A stretch of 44,627 bases of DNA from Antarctobacter heliothermus (GCF_900188425.1 NZ_FZON01000043.1:1-44627); one strand, 5' to 3'; shown: positions 16,368 through 25,146, counted from the stretch's first letter. The notes: generated by a model from the letters alone, not told the origin. Translations and numbers: made by a program.

Positions 16368-16729
16368 GGGTGGGCCTCGCGGTGGCGTGCAATTGCGGCT
16401 TCCAGTTCGGCGATCAGCGTGTCCACAGGCACGTCCCGGTCAGCCGCCAGCTGGCCAAGCGTGAACCGCCCGCCCGTGCCGTCACGCGGCAGGGCCAGAG
16501 TATCGGCCACCATGTCCGGCGGCAGTCGCCACGAATGCGCAACATACCGCGGCGTCATCCAGGAGGCGGGCGGCACATCGCGGTGCGCCGGGTCGGCCCA
16601 GTAAATCGCGCCGGTCACAAAACGGCCCGCAAAGAAAAGCGTGCAGACAAGAGCCAAGACAAACGCCCCGGTCAGCCATGGTGCGTCTTGCCACAGCCGT
16701 TTGATGACGCCCGGTCGGGTTCCTGACAT
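16364..16729 (-). CDS. Small single-pass membrane protein of unknown function, coupled to dedA
   Basis: This 121-residue protein has one clear membrane helix (LTGAFVLALVCTLFFAGRFV, about 19-38) and then an outside or periplasmic part with WADPAHRDVPPASWMTPRYVAHSWRL. The C-terminal segment TLGQLAADRDVPVDTLIAELEAAIARHR looks like a small helix-turn-helix-like unit. I recognise no family. The four-base overlap with dedA indicates co-translation, so a helper role for the DedA protein is a fair inference. The gene is divergent from the thiamine-diphosphate enzyme gene, with 125 bases between them for both promoters. Confidence 0.75.
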   Translation of the reverse strand: MSGTRPGVIKRLWQDAPWLTGAFVLALVCTLFFAGRFVTGAIYWADPAHRDVPPASWMTPRYVAHSWRLPPDMVADTLALPRDGTGGRFTLGQLAADRDVPVDTLIAELEAAIARHREAHP

Positions 16730-16854
16730 GCGGTTTTCTCCATTCTGTGCCGCCTGGGTCTGGCGCTTTGGGTTTCATCGTCCGGCGCTTGCCGCTACAA
16801 AACGGCAATGCACCGGGCCGTGCCGGTACCACACCATCTTCGGGGATATTCGAC

Positions 16855-18522
16855 ATGATACGCAACGGCGGGCAACTTTTGGTCGATTGCTTGATCGCAT
16901 TGGGTGCGACAAAGGGCTTCGGCGTTCCGGGCGAAAGCTATCTGGCGGTGCTGGATGCGCTGCATGACACCGGCGGAAAGCTGGATTTCGTGCTGTGCCG
17001 GAATGAGGGCGGCGCGGCCTTCATGTCCGCCGCATGGGGCAAGCTGACAAACAGTCCGGGTATTTGTTTTGTCACGCGCGGTCCGGGTGTGACCAATGCC
17101 TCGATCGGGATTCACACCGCGATGCAGGACAGCACGCCGATGCTGATCTTTGTTGGGCAGGTGGGCACCGACATGAAGGGGCGCGAGGCCTTTCAGGAAA
17201 TCGACTACCGGGCGGTCTTTGGCTCCATGGCGAAATGGGCGGTGGAGATCGACGATGTGGACCGCGTCCCGGAAATCCTTGCCCGCGCCTGGAAGACTGC
17301 CACCACAGGCCGTCCCGGCCCGGTGGTGATCGCCTTGCCAGAGGACATGCTGACCGACATGACAGTGGCGGCGCCGATCACCGGTGCCTCTGTCGTCCGG
17401 GAGCCATCGACGGATGCCGCGACCGTGGCGGATGTGTCGGCGCTGCTAAGCGGGTCCAGCCGCCCGCTGATCCTGATGGGCGGGACCAATTGGACCGATG
17501 AGGGCGCGGCAGCCCTGCAATCCTTTGCCGAGGCTTCTGGCATTCCGGTTATTGCGGCCTTTCGCTATCAGGACCAGTTCGACAATCACTCGGCGGTCTT
17601 CGCCGGAGAGGCCGGGGTGGGGATGCCGCCGCACGCCCGCCGCCTGCTGACCGAGGCGGACACCATTCTGGCCATCAACGTGCGCTTTGGCGAGATGACC
17701 ACCGATGCCTACACGCTGCTGGAGGTGCCGGAACCTCGGCAAAAGCTGATCCATGTGCATGCCTCGGATGCGGAAATCGGCAAGATCTATGTCCCCGCGC
17801 TGGGCATACAGGCGGGGCCGAACGCCTTTGCCAAGGCACTGACCCCGGTCAAGGGCGGCTGGGAGGATTGGCGCGCGCAGGCGCGGGCAGACTTCGAGGC
17901 CAGCCTTGATGCCCCGGCGCAACCCTCACCCGTCGATATGGGGACGGTCATGCGCCACCTGACGCAGGTTCTGCCCGACGATGTGATCCTGACCAACGGC
18001 GCGGGCAACTTTTCCGTCTGGCCGAACAAATTCTTCAAATTCGGCCCCAAGGCGCGCCTGCTGGCGCCGCAGTCGGGTGCGATGGGGTACGGACTGCCCG
18101 CAGCCATCGCGGCGCGGGTGGCATGCCCGGATCGCATGGCGGTCTGTTTCGCGGGCGACGGCGATTTCCAGATGAACCTGCAAGAGCTGGCGACAGCGGC
18201 GCAGGCGGGGGCGCAACCGATTGTATTGATCCTCAACAACGGCATCTACGGCACCATCCGCGCGCATCAGGAACGGCACTATCCGGGGCGGGTGTCCGGG
18301 ACAGACATGGTCAGCCCGGACTTTGCCATGCTGGCGCGGTCTTATGGTTTTCATGGCGAGCGGGTCGAGCGGACCGAGGATTTTGCGGCGGCGTTTGAGC
18401 GGGCCCGCGCCTCGGGCACCGGGGCGGTGCTGGATCTTGTGATCTCCGAAGAGGCGCTGACCCCGCGTCGGACCCTTAGCCAAATGCGTGAGGCGGCGCT
18501 GGCGGCGCAAGCTGCCGGCTAA
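16855..18522 (+). CDS. Thiamine-diphosphate-dependent enzyme, acetolactate synthase large-subunit-like
   Basis: This 555-residue protein has the three-domain fold of the acetolactate synthase/benzoylformate decarboxylase group. The N-terminal Pyr domain has the catalytic Glu in CRNEGGAAFM and the FVTRGPGVTNA segment. A central domain follows. The C-terminal PP domain has the ThDP/magnesium motif GDGDFQMNLQELATAAQ ending NNGIYG. The exact substrate is uncertain; many Rhodobacteraceae carry such ilvB-like proteins apart from the true ilvBH pair, and no ilvH small subunit is nearby. The frame is open 36 codons upstream, but the ATG at 16855 follows GGGGATA and begins the conserved N-terminus. 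A perfect 24-base palindrome follows the stop. Confidence 0.83.
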   Translation: MIRNGGQLLVDCLIALGATKGFGVPGESYLAVLDALHDTGGKLDFVLCRNEGGAAFMSAAWGKLTNSPGICFVTRGPGVTNASIGIHTAMQDSTPMLIFVGQVGTDMKGREAFQEIDYRAVFGSMAKWAVEIDDVDRVPEILARAWKTATTGRPGPVVIALPEDMLTDMTVAAPITGASVVREPSTDAATVADVSALLSGSSRPLILMGGTNWTDEGAAALQSFAEASGIPVIAAFRYQDQFDNHSAVFAGEAGVGMPPHARRLLTEADTILAINVRFGEMTTDAYTLLEVPEPRQKLIHVHASDAEIGKIYVPALGIQAGPNAFAKALTPVKGGWEDWRAQARADFEASLDAPAQPSPVDMGTVMRHLTQVLPDDVILTNGAGNFSVWPNKFFKFGPKARLLAPQSGAMGYGLPAAIAARVACPDRMAVCFAGDGDFQMNLQELATAAQAGAQPIVLILNNGIYGTIRAHQERHYPGRVSGTDMVSPDFAMLARSYGFHGERVERTEDFAAAFERARASGTGAVLDLVISEEALTPRRTLSQMREAALAAQAAG

Positions 18523-18530
18523 GAGAGAAT

Positions 18531-18554
18531 AGGCTGTCCACGCGTGGACAGCCT
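18531..18554. terminator. Perfect 24-base palindrome after the thiamine-diphosphate enzyme gene
   Basis: The two 12-base halves (AGGCTGTCCACG and its reverse complement) are exact, starting eight bases after the stop codon at 18522. A hairpin there would close a gene. There is no U-run downstream on the plus strand, so either a Rho-assisted end or a protein-binding site is possible. Confidence 0.55.
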
Positions 18555-18880
18555 GTCGGTCATTATAAATCAATGGGTTGCAGAGGCGGTTTTACCTTTC
18601 GGTAACACTTGGGGCGGCCGGACGGGCCCTGAGTCATCGGCCCAGACCAGTGGTCGATCAGGGCCACGCGCGCCGCTCCGTAGGTTGCCCAAAACTGTCC
18701 GCGTCGTGTGATCTAATCCGTAAAACCAACCTGACCGGCCCTTTGCGTGCTTTGCCTGCGTTGAAAACGGACGTGTTGTTGGCCGTGCGCGACCTGTTCA
18801 AGTTTGGGACCGGCGGGGTGCAGGTCAAGGCCCATGGCAAAACGGATGTGTTTCGGTTGCCGCCAATCAATAGGAGTAGG
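18555..18880. other. Non-coding stretch, nothing recognised
   Basis: No convincing gene, RNA or repeat was seen. Open frames exist on both strands but have no ribosome site and no protein-like composition. The base composition looks more even than in neighbouring genes, consistent with the edge of the two-gene segment that follows. Confidence 0.5.
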
Positions 18881-19093
18881 TCATTCCGGGCCTTGTTGCG
18901 CGGCGATGGCGTCTGCAATTATTTTATAGGCGGTGGCAACATCCACACCGGCGCTGATGGCGCTCTGCTCCGTCGTGCCGCCATGCGCATAGCAGTTGAG
19001 CACATCGGCGATCACGGTCCGGTTGATGTCGCGATGCGTGGTTTCGTCTGCGGCGGGGCCTTCGCCACCTTGCTTTTCAGGGTCCATTTTCAC
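18881..19093 (-). CDS. Small hypothetical protein with a possible helix-turn-helix
   Basis: This 70-residue acidic protein is unrecognised. The N-terminal 20 residues are hydrophilic (DPEKQGGEGPAADETTHRD). The remainder, VIADVLNCYAHGGTTEQSAI followed by SAGVDVATAYKIIADAIAAQ, has the spacing of a resolvase or LuxR-type helix-turn-helix, with Ala-Gly-Val at the turn. It lies 87 bases downstream of the coiled-coil protein gene on the same strand and is probably co-transcribed with it. If real, it may be a regulator of that pair. Coding status is supported by the pattern of helices, not by a strong ribosome site. Confidence 0.45.
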   Translation of the reverse strand: MKMDPEKQGGEGPAADETTHRDINRTVIADVLNCYAHGGTTEQSAISAGVDVATAYKIIADAIAAQQGPE

Positions 19094-19180
19094 TCATCAC
19101 GTCTACCAATGGTAACCTGAGCATAGACCGAGCGTTCGGCTGGAACCAGAGCGCGGCCCTTACCGGAATTAGGCTGACGC

Positions 19181-20281
19181 TCACTTCGCCACGTCGGAGA
19201 GAAGGTGGTCCAGCGTATCGTTCCGGAGCGGAGACAGTCCGGTCTGGATCGCCTCTAGCGTGGCGCGTTTGTCTGGCTGCGACGCGATATGGCGGACTGC
19301 CACATTCCAGTGTTCGCCCTTCCAATCCTCAAAATCGGTCTTGATTTGGTCCAGTTCCTTCTGCACTCGCGAAATGTCGTACAGCAGCGGGGTGTCTTGT
19401 ACCGTGATGGGCGTTGGAGATTTGAGCCGTTCCTCTAGCCTCCTGACCCGACCGCGCAGTTGCGAAAGCTCGGCTTCCAAACGCGCGATTTCTGCCTCGC
19501 GGTGGCTTGGGTTGCATTTGAGCGGGGTCAGGACAAATCCCGACACGAGATCATTGATGATGTCGGGCCGCTGGTCCCGCGCAGCACGCGCAACTGGTCC
19601 CATAATTGCAGCACCCAATTGCCAGCGCGCTTTGATTGACCTGCTGGTCAGACCCATCGTGCCATTTGCAACCTCCTGACAGAAGTCGTGCATCACGTCC
19701 CCGCGCTGGACCACATGAAAGGTAACAATTCGCCCGATGTCTTTGGCGGCATCGGAGCCCTGTGCAAGGAGATAGAGGGTGAACGAGAAGGAGTGCTCGG
19801 GAAAAGACATCAAGACATCGGGAAGGACGCGCACCACCCCTGCGTATAGCTTCTTGCCGTCACCGGTTGCCGAGGCATGATGGAAATAGAGCGAAATGAG
19901 GGCGTCGACCGGCTGAGCAAGCTCTGGTTGCTGCTTTGCCACTGCGGTCATCTGGCGGATCAGCGACAGGATTTTTTCGTTGTGCCGTGCCAAGCGTATC
20001 TGGATCGCAGGGCGTGAACCGGATCCAGTCAGGTAACGTCGGTCGGATACAGTCGTCAGGAAAACTGTGGCGGATTTCGGAGTGAACTTATGGGCGGGGG
20101 CGGGGCGTTGCGTCCCGCCCAAAAGCGTTTCGCCTGCGTCGATGATCAGCTCATAAAGCGTGTCAAAGTGGTCAAAGTCCGTGGCGCAAATCTCTGCCCA
20201 CGTTTGCCTGACCTTGTGCATTTCGGTGAAGTCGTTGGCATCAGCAGAGGCGAGCCGTTCCAGTGACGCGGTGAACATCAT
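19181..20281 (-). CDS. Unrecognised 366-residue protein with a C-terminal coiled coil
   Basis: I do not recognise the family. The N-terminal two-thirds are mixed helix and strand, with no signal peptide or membrane segment. A heptad-type coiled coil spans REAEIARLEAELSQLRGRV and RRLEERL (about 264-290), followed by a charged region (QKELDQIKTDFEDWKGEHW). The start at 20281 follows GGTGGA. Codon choice looks less GC-rich than in adjacent metabolic genes, which suggests acquisition from elsewhere. It is divergent from kynA (258 bases between). Possible roles include a regulatory or stress/defence protein, but nothing in the sequence decides this. Confidence 0.65.
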   Translation of the reverse strand: MMFTASLERLASADANDFTEMHKVRQTWAEICATDFDHFDTLYELIIDAGETLLGGTQRPAPAHKFTPKSATVFLTTVSDRRYLTGSGSRPAIQIRLARHNEKILSLIRQMTAVAKQQPELAQPVDALISLYFHHASATGDGKKLYAGVVRVLPDVLMSFPEHSFSFTLYLLAQGSDAAKDIGRIVTFHVVQRGDVMHDFCQEVANGTMGLTSRSIKARWQLGAAIMGPVARAARDQRPDIINDLVSGFVLTPLKCNPSHREAEIARLEAELSQLRGRVRRLEERLKSPTPITVQDTPLLYDISRVQKELDQIKTDFEDWKGEHWNVAVRHIASQPDKRATLEAIQTGLSPLRNDTLDHLLSDVAK

Positions 20282-20468
20282 CGCGCGTCCACCAAACGGT
20301 CGTCGAGCCTATACTGGCAAGCGTTGTGTACCCTGTTATCGTCAAGGATCGGGCCAAATGACCCGAAATTGATGAGGCGGTTTTTGCAGATGGAAAAGGT
20401 CATGATTTTGCTGTGCATTTTTCATCGGGACAGGCGCGGCCAATCTGGCGTTTGATGCACATCCTTAT

Positions 20469-20486
20469 CATGTGGAATTCCATATG
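20469..20486. promoter_or_regulatory. Near-perfect 18-base palindrome upstream of kynA, candidate operator
   Basis: CATGTGGAATTCCATATG has a perfect 10-base core TGGAATTCCA and outer arms matching at three of four positions on each side. It ends 53 bases before the kynA start codon, a good place for an operator. In several proteobacteria kyn genes are controlled by an Lrp/AsnC-type activator (KynR) that senses kynurenine; the size and symmetry fit that class, but no such gene is in the window and the link is inference. Confidence 0.45.
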
Positions 20487-20539
20487 TTGCCCCAGCCGGG
20501 TTGCCAAGGCGCTGCATTCTGAACAAGAGTGCCGCCGAT

Positions 20540-21403
20540 ATGACCCAGACACCCGACGATACCAGCCCCGCCGCCCCGTTTGATCCCGCCCGTGACGGGG
20601 CGAAGATGGGCTTTGCCGACGCCATGTCCTATGGCGACTATCTGCGGATCGATACGTTACTGGGGCAGCAGCACTGTCTCAGCGACGCGCATGACGAATT
20701 GCTGTTCATCATCCAGCACCAAACGTCAGAACTGTGGATGAAACTGGCGATCCATGAACTGGGCGCGGCGCGCGATGCGCTGTTGTCCGACGACACCACC
20801 ACGATGTTCAAGATGCTGGCCCGTGTGAGCCGCATCTTTGAACAGCTCAACAACCAGTGGGACGTGCTGCGGACGATGACGCCTGCCGACTACACCCGTT
20901 TTCGTGAGACGCTGGGCCCGTCTTCCGGGTTCCAGTCGTATCAGTACCGGCAAATCGAATACATCCTTGGCAATCGCAACACCCACATGATGAAGCCGCA
21001 TGAACATCTGCCGCAGATCCGCGCGGCGCTGGAGGCGGAACTGGCCCGGCCCAGTTTCTACGATGAGGTGGTGGCGCTGCTGTTTCGCGCGGTTGATGGC
21101 GACATGTCCGCCATGCCCGCGCCGCAACTGGACAGCCCCCATGCGGCGGTGCCGGAAATCCAGGCGCGCTGGAAGGTGGTCTATGAGGATATCGAGACCT
21201 ACTGGACGCTGTACGAACTGGGCGAAAAGCTGATGGATCTCGAAGATTACTTTCGCCGCTGGCGCTTTAACCATGTCACGACCGTGGAACGGGTCATCGG
21301 GTTCAAACGCGGCACCGGCGGCACCTCTGGAGTGGCCTATCTGCGGCGCATGCTGGGCGTCGAACTTTTCCCTGAACTCTGGCACCTGAGAGGTGAGCTA
21401 TGA
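20540..21403 (+). CDS. kynA: Tryptophan 2,3-dioxygenase
   Basis: This 287-residue cytoplasmic heme enzyme opens the indole ring of L-tryptophan with O2 to give N-formylkynurenine, the first step of the kynurenine pathway. Family motifs are present: [14 protein letters not shown] with the active-site His, the [20 protein letters not shown] segment (here [16 protein letters not shown]), the heme-ligand His in [15 protein letters not shown], and GTGGTSG. The start is set at the ATG at 20540 (MTQTPDD); an in-frame ATG 13 codons earlier reads unlike the family. The stop overlaps the kynU start as ATGA (21400-21403), so the two are co-translated. Confidence 0.95.
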   Translation: MTQTPDDTSPAAPFDPARDGAKMGFADAMSYGDYLRIDTLLGQQHCLSDAHDELLFIIQHQTSELWMKLAIHELGAARDALLSDDTTTMFKMLARVSRIFEQLNNQWDVLRTMTPADYTRFRETLGPSSGFQSYQYRQIEYILGNRNTHMMKPHEHLPQIRAALEAELARPSFYDEVVALLFRAVDGDMSAMPAPQLDSPHAAVPEIQARWKVVYEDIETYWTLYELGEKLMDLEDYFRRWRFNHVTTVERVIGFKRGTGGTSGVAYLRRMLGVELFPELWHLRGEL

Positions 21404-22590
21404 CCAATCTGCCCCGCAAGGAGCTGTTTCACCTGCCCGAGGGCGTGATCTATCTGGATGGCAATTCGCTGGGTCCGCTGCCGAAAGGCGCGACAGAGCG
21501 GATGCAGCAGGTCATGACTGCCGAATGGGGACAGGACCTGATCCGGGCGTGGAACACCGCCGAATGGATGGCGCTGCCTGCCAAGGTTGGTGATCGCATC
21601 GGCCGTCTGATCGGCGCGCCTGCGGGGGCGGTGGCCACCGGCGACACGCTGTCGATCAAGGTCTATCAGGCCTTGGCGGCGGCGCTAAAGATGCGTCCCG
21701 ACCGGCGCGTGATCCTGTCCGATGCGGGCAACTTTCCCAGCGATCTCTATATGGCGCAGGGGCTGATCGGCACCATCGACAAGGGGTATGAATTGCGCAC
21801 CCCCGCGCCCGAGGACGTGGCAGAGGCGATCACCGATGAGGTCGCCGTGGTGATGCTGACGCAGGTCGACTACCGCTCTGGCCGGATGCACGACATGAAG
21901 GCGATCACCGAGCGCGCCCATGCGGTAGGGGCCATCATGGTCTGGGATCTGGCCCATAGCGCGGGTGCGGTGCCGGTGGATGTGACGGCCAGCGGGGCGG
22001 AATTTGCCGTGGGCTGCACCTACAAATACCTCAACGGCGGGCCGGGGGCGCCGGCCTTTATCTATGCGCGTCCTGACATTGTCGAGACGATCGAACCGGC
22101 GCTGTCGGGCTGGCTGGGTCATGCAGCGCCTTTTGCGATGGAACCGGGATACCGCCCTGCCATGTCGACCGAACGATTGCGCGTCGGCACGCCGCCGATC
22201 TTGCAACTGGCGGCGCTGGACGTGGCATTGGATGTCTGGGAAGGCGTCGACATGGGCGACCTGCGCGCGGCCTCTATCGTGCTGTGTGAGCGGTTCATCA
22301 CCGAGGTCGAGGCGCGCTGTCCGATGCTGACCCTTGCCTCGCCGCGCGACGGCACGCAACGCGGGTCGCAAGTCTCGTTTGCCTTCAAGGACGGCTACGC
22401 AGCCGTCCAGGCGCTGGCGGACCGGGGCGTGATCGGCGATTTCCGCGCGCCCGACATCATGCGCTTTGGCTTTACCCCGCTCTACATTGATGAGGCCGAC
22501 GTGATTGCGGCGGTTGATGTGATGGAAGAAATCCTGCGGGATGAGATCTGGCGGGATGCCAAGTATCAGGTCCGGTCGCGCGTGACCTGA
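21400..22590 (+). CDS. kynU: Kynureninase
   Basis: This 396-residue fold-type I PLP enzyme splits kynurenine into anthranilate and alanine. Visible motifs are [12 protein letters not shown] at the N-terminus, the PLP-ring Asp in [14 protein letters not shown], and the Schiff-base Lys in [16 protein letters not shown]. The length matches the family. It is translationally coupled to kynA. The formamidase gene (kynB) that often completes the operon is absent from the window, so the middle step must be encoded elsewhere or happen without it. The last 25 bases overlap the convergent Hint-domain gene. Confidence 0.95.
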   Translation: MTNLPRKELFHLPEGVIYLDGNSLGPLPKGATERMQQVMTAEWGQDLIRAWNTAEWMALPAKVGDRIGRLIGAPAGAVATGDTLSIKVYQALAAALKMRPDRRVILSDAGNFPSDLYMAQGLIGTIDKGYELRTPAPEDVAEAITDEVAVVMLTQVDYRSGRMHDMKAITERAHAVGAIMVWDLAHSAGAVPVDVTASGAEFAVGCTYKYLNGGPGAPAFIYARPDIVETIEPALSGWLGHAAPFAMEPGYRPAMSTERLRVGTPPILQLAALDVALDVWEGVDMGDLRAASIVLCERFITEVEARCPMLTLASPRDGTQRGSQVSFAFKDGYAAVQALADRGVIGDFRAPDIMRFGFTPLYIDEADVIAAVDVMEEILRDEIWRDAKYQVRSRVT

Positions 22591-23294
22591 GCGGTCAGCA
22601 CAGATCGGGCCAGATCGGGCCTGTCGCCGGATCGCAGCAGGATCGGCACAAGGTCGGGCGGCACAGGCGGACGGGCCGGGGGCGCAGATCCGTCTTCGGC
22701 CAGGGCGGGGCCTGCGGCGATCAAGGCATCCTGTGTGGCACGGGGCAGGCGGGCCAGCACAGCGGGCGTCAATCGCAGGCTTTCCGTCCAGACCCCTTCA
22801 GCCAGCAGTACCTCATGCCGGTCGAACAGCATCTGAACGTGGACGCCGGGGGTATGGTAAAGCGCGGCCACCCCTTTCAGTCTGGTCAGTTGCGCCGCCG
22901 TCACTGTGGCCTCTGCCAGGCCAAGCAGGTGGCGAAGACGCGGGCCGCCAATCACGAAGCGCTGTCCCGGGGCGACCAACATGACTCGTTCCGGCACGCC
23001 ATGTCCCAGCACGCCTTTGCGCATGCGGATTGCGGCAACGGCGGGTGATCCACTTGGCGTGCGTCCGCTCCACCGCATGGGTTGATAGCCGTTGTCGCGT
23101 GTCAGAACGCGGTCGCCGGGGCGCAGATCACCTGCCCGCCGCTCACCCTGCAGGGTCTTGATCCGGGCACAACACGGCAAACCGCCCGCGATTTCGGGTG
23201 GACTGACCTGCACCCGACCGGGGGCCAGCCCGGCTTCGTCCATGACGTCTACCGGAACCGCCCCGTCGCCCGGAAAAGTGCCACTGCGTTCCAT
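22566..23294 (-). CDS. Hint-domain protein (Hedgehog/intein-like, Hint_2 type)
   Basis: This 242-residue protein has a Hint module beginning near LPCCARIKTLQGE. The typical core is RAGDLRPGDRVLTRDNGYQPMRW, and the later segment MLVAPGQRFVIGGPRL is the usual LRVSPQHR-like block. Stand-alone Hint_2 proteins are numerous in Rhodobacterales and their role is unknown; some are the end of secreted calcium-binding proteins. No signal peptide or repeat domain is attached here. The catalytic Cys at the start of the Hint block is present (CC), but a C-terminal Asn/Cys pair for splicing is not seen. The start at 23294 is set by GGAGGG six bases upstream; the open frame further upstream is not protein-like. 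Confidence 0.8.
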   Translation of the reverse strand: MERSGTFPGDGAVPVDVMDEAGLAPGRVQVSPPEIAGGLPCCARIKTLQGERRAGDLRPGDRVLTRDNGYQPMRWSGRTPSGSPAVAAIRMRKGVLGHGVPERVMLVAPGQRFVIGGPRLRHLLGLAEATVTAAQLTRLKGVAALYHTPGVHVQMLFDRHEVLLAEGVWTESLRLTPAVLARLPRATQDALIAAGPALAEDGSAPPARPPVPPDLVPILLRSGDRPDLARSVLTAQVTRDRT

Positions 23295-23622
23295 TGACCC
23301 TCCGACTCGAATGTCATTTGCCGGACAGCTTGTCCTGCGAAGGGTCAGGATCTTCCCAACACGGACAGGCGAAACGCGACGGTTTTTAGGCGAAGTCTTT
23401 CGGTCGCGTGTCAGCCACGGACAACGACGTCCGACAGCTGGTCGATTTGTGGCTGTAGTTGGGGCGTCCAGTGCCTGCGGTGACGGCACCGCGCGAGGAT
23501 TGGGCGAAATCGCCTCTGTTCAATGCGCCGCTCCTGGTGAACACTCTGGCGACGGACGGACGGACGGACGGGCCGGGCCAAGGGCTATGGGCGCGGACCG
23601 CATGACAGGGAGGACACGGCGT
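23295..23622. other. Divergent intergenic region between the Hint gene and the acyl-CoA ligase gene
   Basis: 328 bases hold the promoters of two divergent genes. The only notable element is a tetranucleotide repeat at 23551-23570. The frame of the downstream ligase is open through much of this region, but the composition is not protein-like. No clear -10/-35 pair was found on either strand. Confidence 0.5.
23551..23570 (+). repeat. (GACG)5 tetranucleotide microsatellite
   Basis: Five uninterrupted copies of GACG lie 52 bases upstream of the ligase start codon. Tandem tetranucleotides can slip during replication and alter promoter spacing or a leader, but five copies is short for a phase-variable tract, so it may be neutral. 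Confidence 0.8.
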
Positions 23623-25146
23623 ATGACGGGGACATTGGCAGACCTGCTGGCACCACACCGGGACGCGGCGCAGGCCATCGGCGCGCCGTCGAAAGACTGG
23701 CTCAGCTACGGCGGGTTGCGTGCGCTTGCGGGCGATGTCCGCGCGCGGTTGCGCAGCGCGGGCGTCGGGCCGCAGGACAGGGTGGCGATTGTGCTGCCGA
23801 ACGGGGCCACCATGGCCACCGCCTTTGTCACCGTGGCCGCAGCAGCGACAACGGCCCCGCTGAACCCGTCCTACCGCGAAGAGGAATACGCCTTTTACCT
23901 TGAGGACCTGAAGGCAAAGGCCATCATTCTGGAGGCAGGATATGACGGCCCGGCACTGGCGGCGGCCAATCGTTTCGGCCTGACCGTCCTGCGGGTGGTG
24001 GCGGACGACATGACGGCAGGGCTGTTCCGGCTGGAGCGTGAAGGGCTGGTCACAGCGGCAGAGGACGGCACCCCGGGGCCAGAGGACGTGGCCCTGATCC
24101 TGCACACCTCGGGCACCACGTCGCGGCCCAAGATCGTGCCGTTGATGCAGTCGAACATCGCAGCGTCAGCTCAGCATATCGCAACGTCTCTTGCGCTGAC
24201 GCCGCAGGACCGGTGCCTGAACGTCATGCCGCTGTTTCATATTCACGGGTTGCTGGCGGCGGTCTCTGCCTCGCTTTCGGCGGGGGCTTCGGTTTTTTGC
24301 GCGCCGGGGTTCAACGCATTGGCGTTCTTTGCACAAATGGCCGAGGCGCGCCCAACCTGGTACACCGCCGTGCCGACGATGCATCAGGCGATCCTGTCGC
24401 GCGCGCCGCGCAACGCCGATGTGATCCGCGATGTGCCGTTGCGGTTCCTGCGCTCGTCCTCAGCCTCGCTTCCCGCGCAGGTCATGGCGCAACTGGCCGA
24501 GACATTCGGCGCGCCGGTGGTTGAGGCTTACGGTATGACAGAGGCAGCGCATCAGATGTGCTGCAACCCGCTGGACGTGCAAAAGCCGGGATCGGTGGGC
24601 GTGGCGGCGGGGCCGCAGGTGGCGATTGCCGACGAGTCCGAGAACCGGCTGATCGACGGTGTGGGCGAAGTGGTGATCTCTGGTCCCAATGTGACGCCGG
24701 GATATGAGGCGAACGCAGAGGCCAATGCCAAGAATTTCTTTGATGCGGGTGGCAAGCGCTGGTTTCGTACCGGCGACCAGGGGGCGCTGGACGCCGACGG
24801 GTTTCTCAGCCTGACCGGACGCCTGAAGGAGATCATCAACCGGGGCGGCGAAAAGATCTCACCGCTGGAGGTGGATGGCGTGCTGATGGACCACCCTGCG
24901 GTGGCGCAATGTGTGACCTTTGCCCTGCCGCACCCCAAGCTGGGTGAGGACGTGGCGGCGGCGGTTGTGCTGCGCGAGGGGGCCGTTGTGACCGAGCAGG
25001 AGATCTGCCGGTTTGCTGCCGAACGCATGGCCGATTTCAAGGTGCCGCGCCGGGTGGTGATCCTGGACGAGATCCCCAAGGGCGCGACGGGCAAGATGAT
25101 GCGGATCGGCATGGCCGAAAAGCTGGGGCTGGTTGCAACGACCTGA
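23623..25146 (+). CDS. Acyl-CoA synthetase, oxalate--CoA ligase-like
   Basis: This 507-residue ANL-superfamily ligase has the AMP-binding P-loop ILHTSGTTSRPKIVPL, the adenylate motif EAYGMTEAAHQM, the hinge region WFRTGDQGALDADGFLSLTGR, and the C-terminal catalytic Lys in PKGATGKMMRIGM. Overall it resembles plant AAE3/yeast Pcs60 oxalyl-CoA synthetases, for example LNPSYREEEYAFYLEDLKAKA and LHTSGTTSRPK. That specificity is from memory of the family and not proven, and no oxalyl-CoA decarboxylase is adjacent. The start at 23623 has GGGAGG nine bases upstream; an ATG seven codons earlier is the alternative. It uses ATP and CoA in the cytoplasm. A small terminator-like hairpin follows. Confidence 0.8.
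   Translation: MTGTLADLLAPHRDAAQAIGAPSKDWLSYGGLRALAGDVRARLRSAGVGPQDRVAIVLPNGATMATAFVTVAAAATTAPLNPSYREEEYAFYLEDLKAKAIILEAGYDGPALAAANRFGLTVLRVVADDMTAGLFRLEREGLVTAAEDGTPGPEDVALILHTSGTTSRPKIVPLMQSNIAASAQHIATSLALTPQDRCLNVMPLFHIHGLLAAVSASLSAGASVFCAPGFNALAFFAQMAEARPTWYTAVPTMHQAILSRAPRNADVIRDVPLRFLRSSSASLPAQVMAQLAETFGAPVVEAYGMTEAAHQMCCNPLDVQKPGSVGVAAGPQVAIADESENRLIDGVGEVVISGPNVTPGYEANAEANAKNFFDAGGKRWFRTGDQGALDADGFLSLTGRLKEIINRGGEKISPLEVDGVLMDHPAVAQCVTFALPHPKLGEDVAAAVVLREGAVVTEQEICRFAAERMADFKVPRRVVILDEIPKGATGKMMRIGMAEKLGLVATT

Noticed and set aside
16855-18522. Oxalyl-CoA decarboxylase as the identity of the thiamine-diphosphate enzyme, to pair with the oxalate--CoA ligase-like gene.
   Set aside because: The overall motifs fit the acetolactate synthase-like group better, and the two genes are over 5 kb apart with unrelated genes between.
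18658-18918. An 86-codon minus-strand frame overlapping the start of the gap.
   Set aside because: It has no domain, no ribosome site and overlaps the small HTH-like gene; likely chance.
18578-19120. A 180-codon open frame on the plus strand in the gap after the thiamine-diphosphate enzyme.
   Set aside because: Composition is not protein-like, there is no ribosome site, and it overlaps the more plausible minus-strand gene at 18881-19093.
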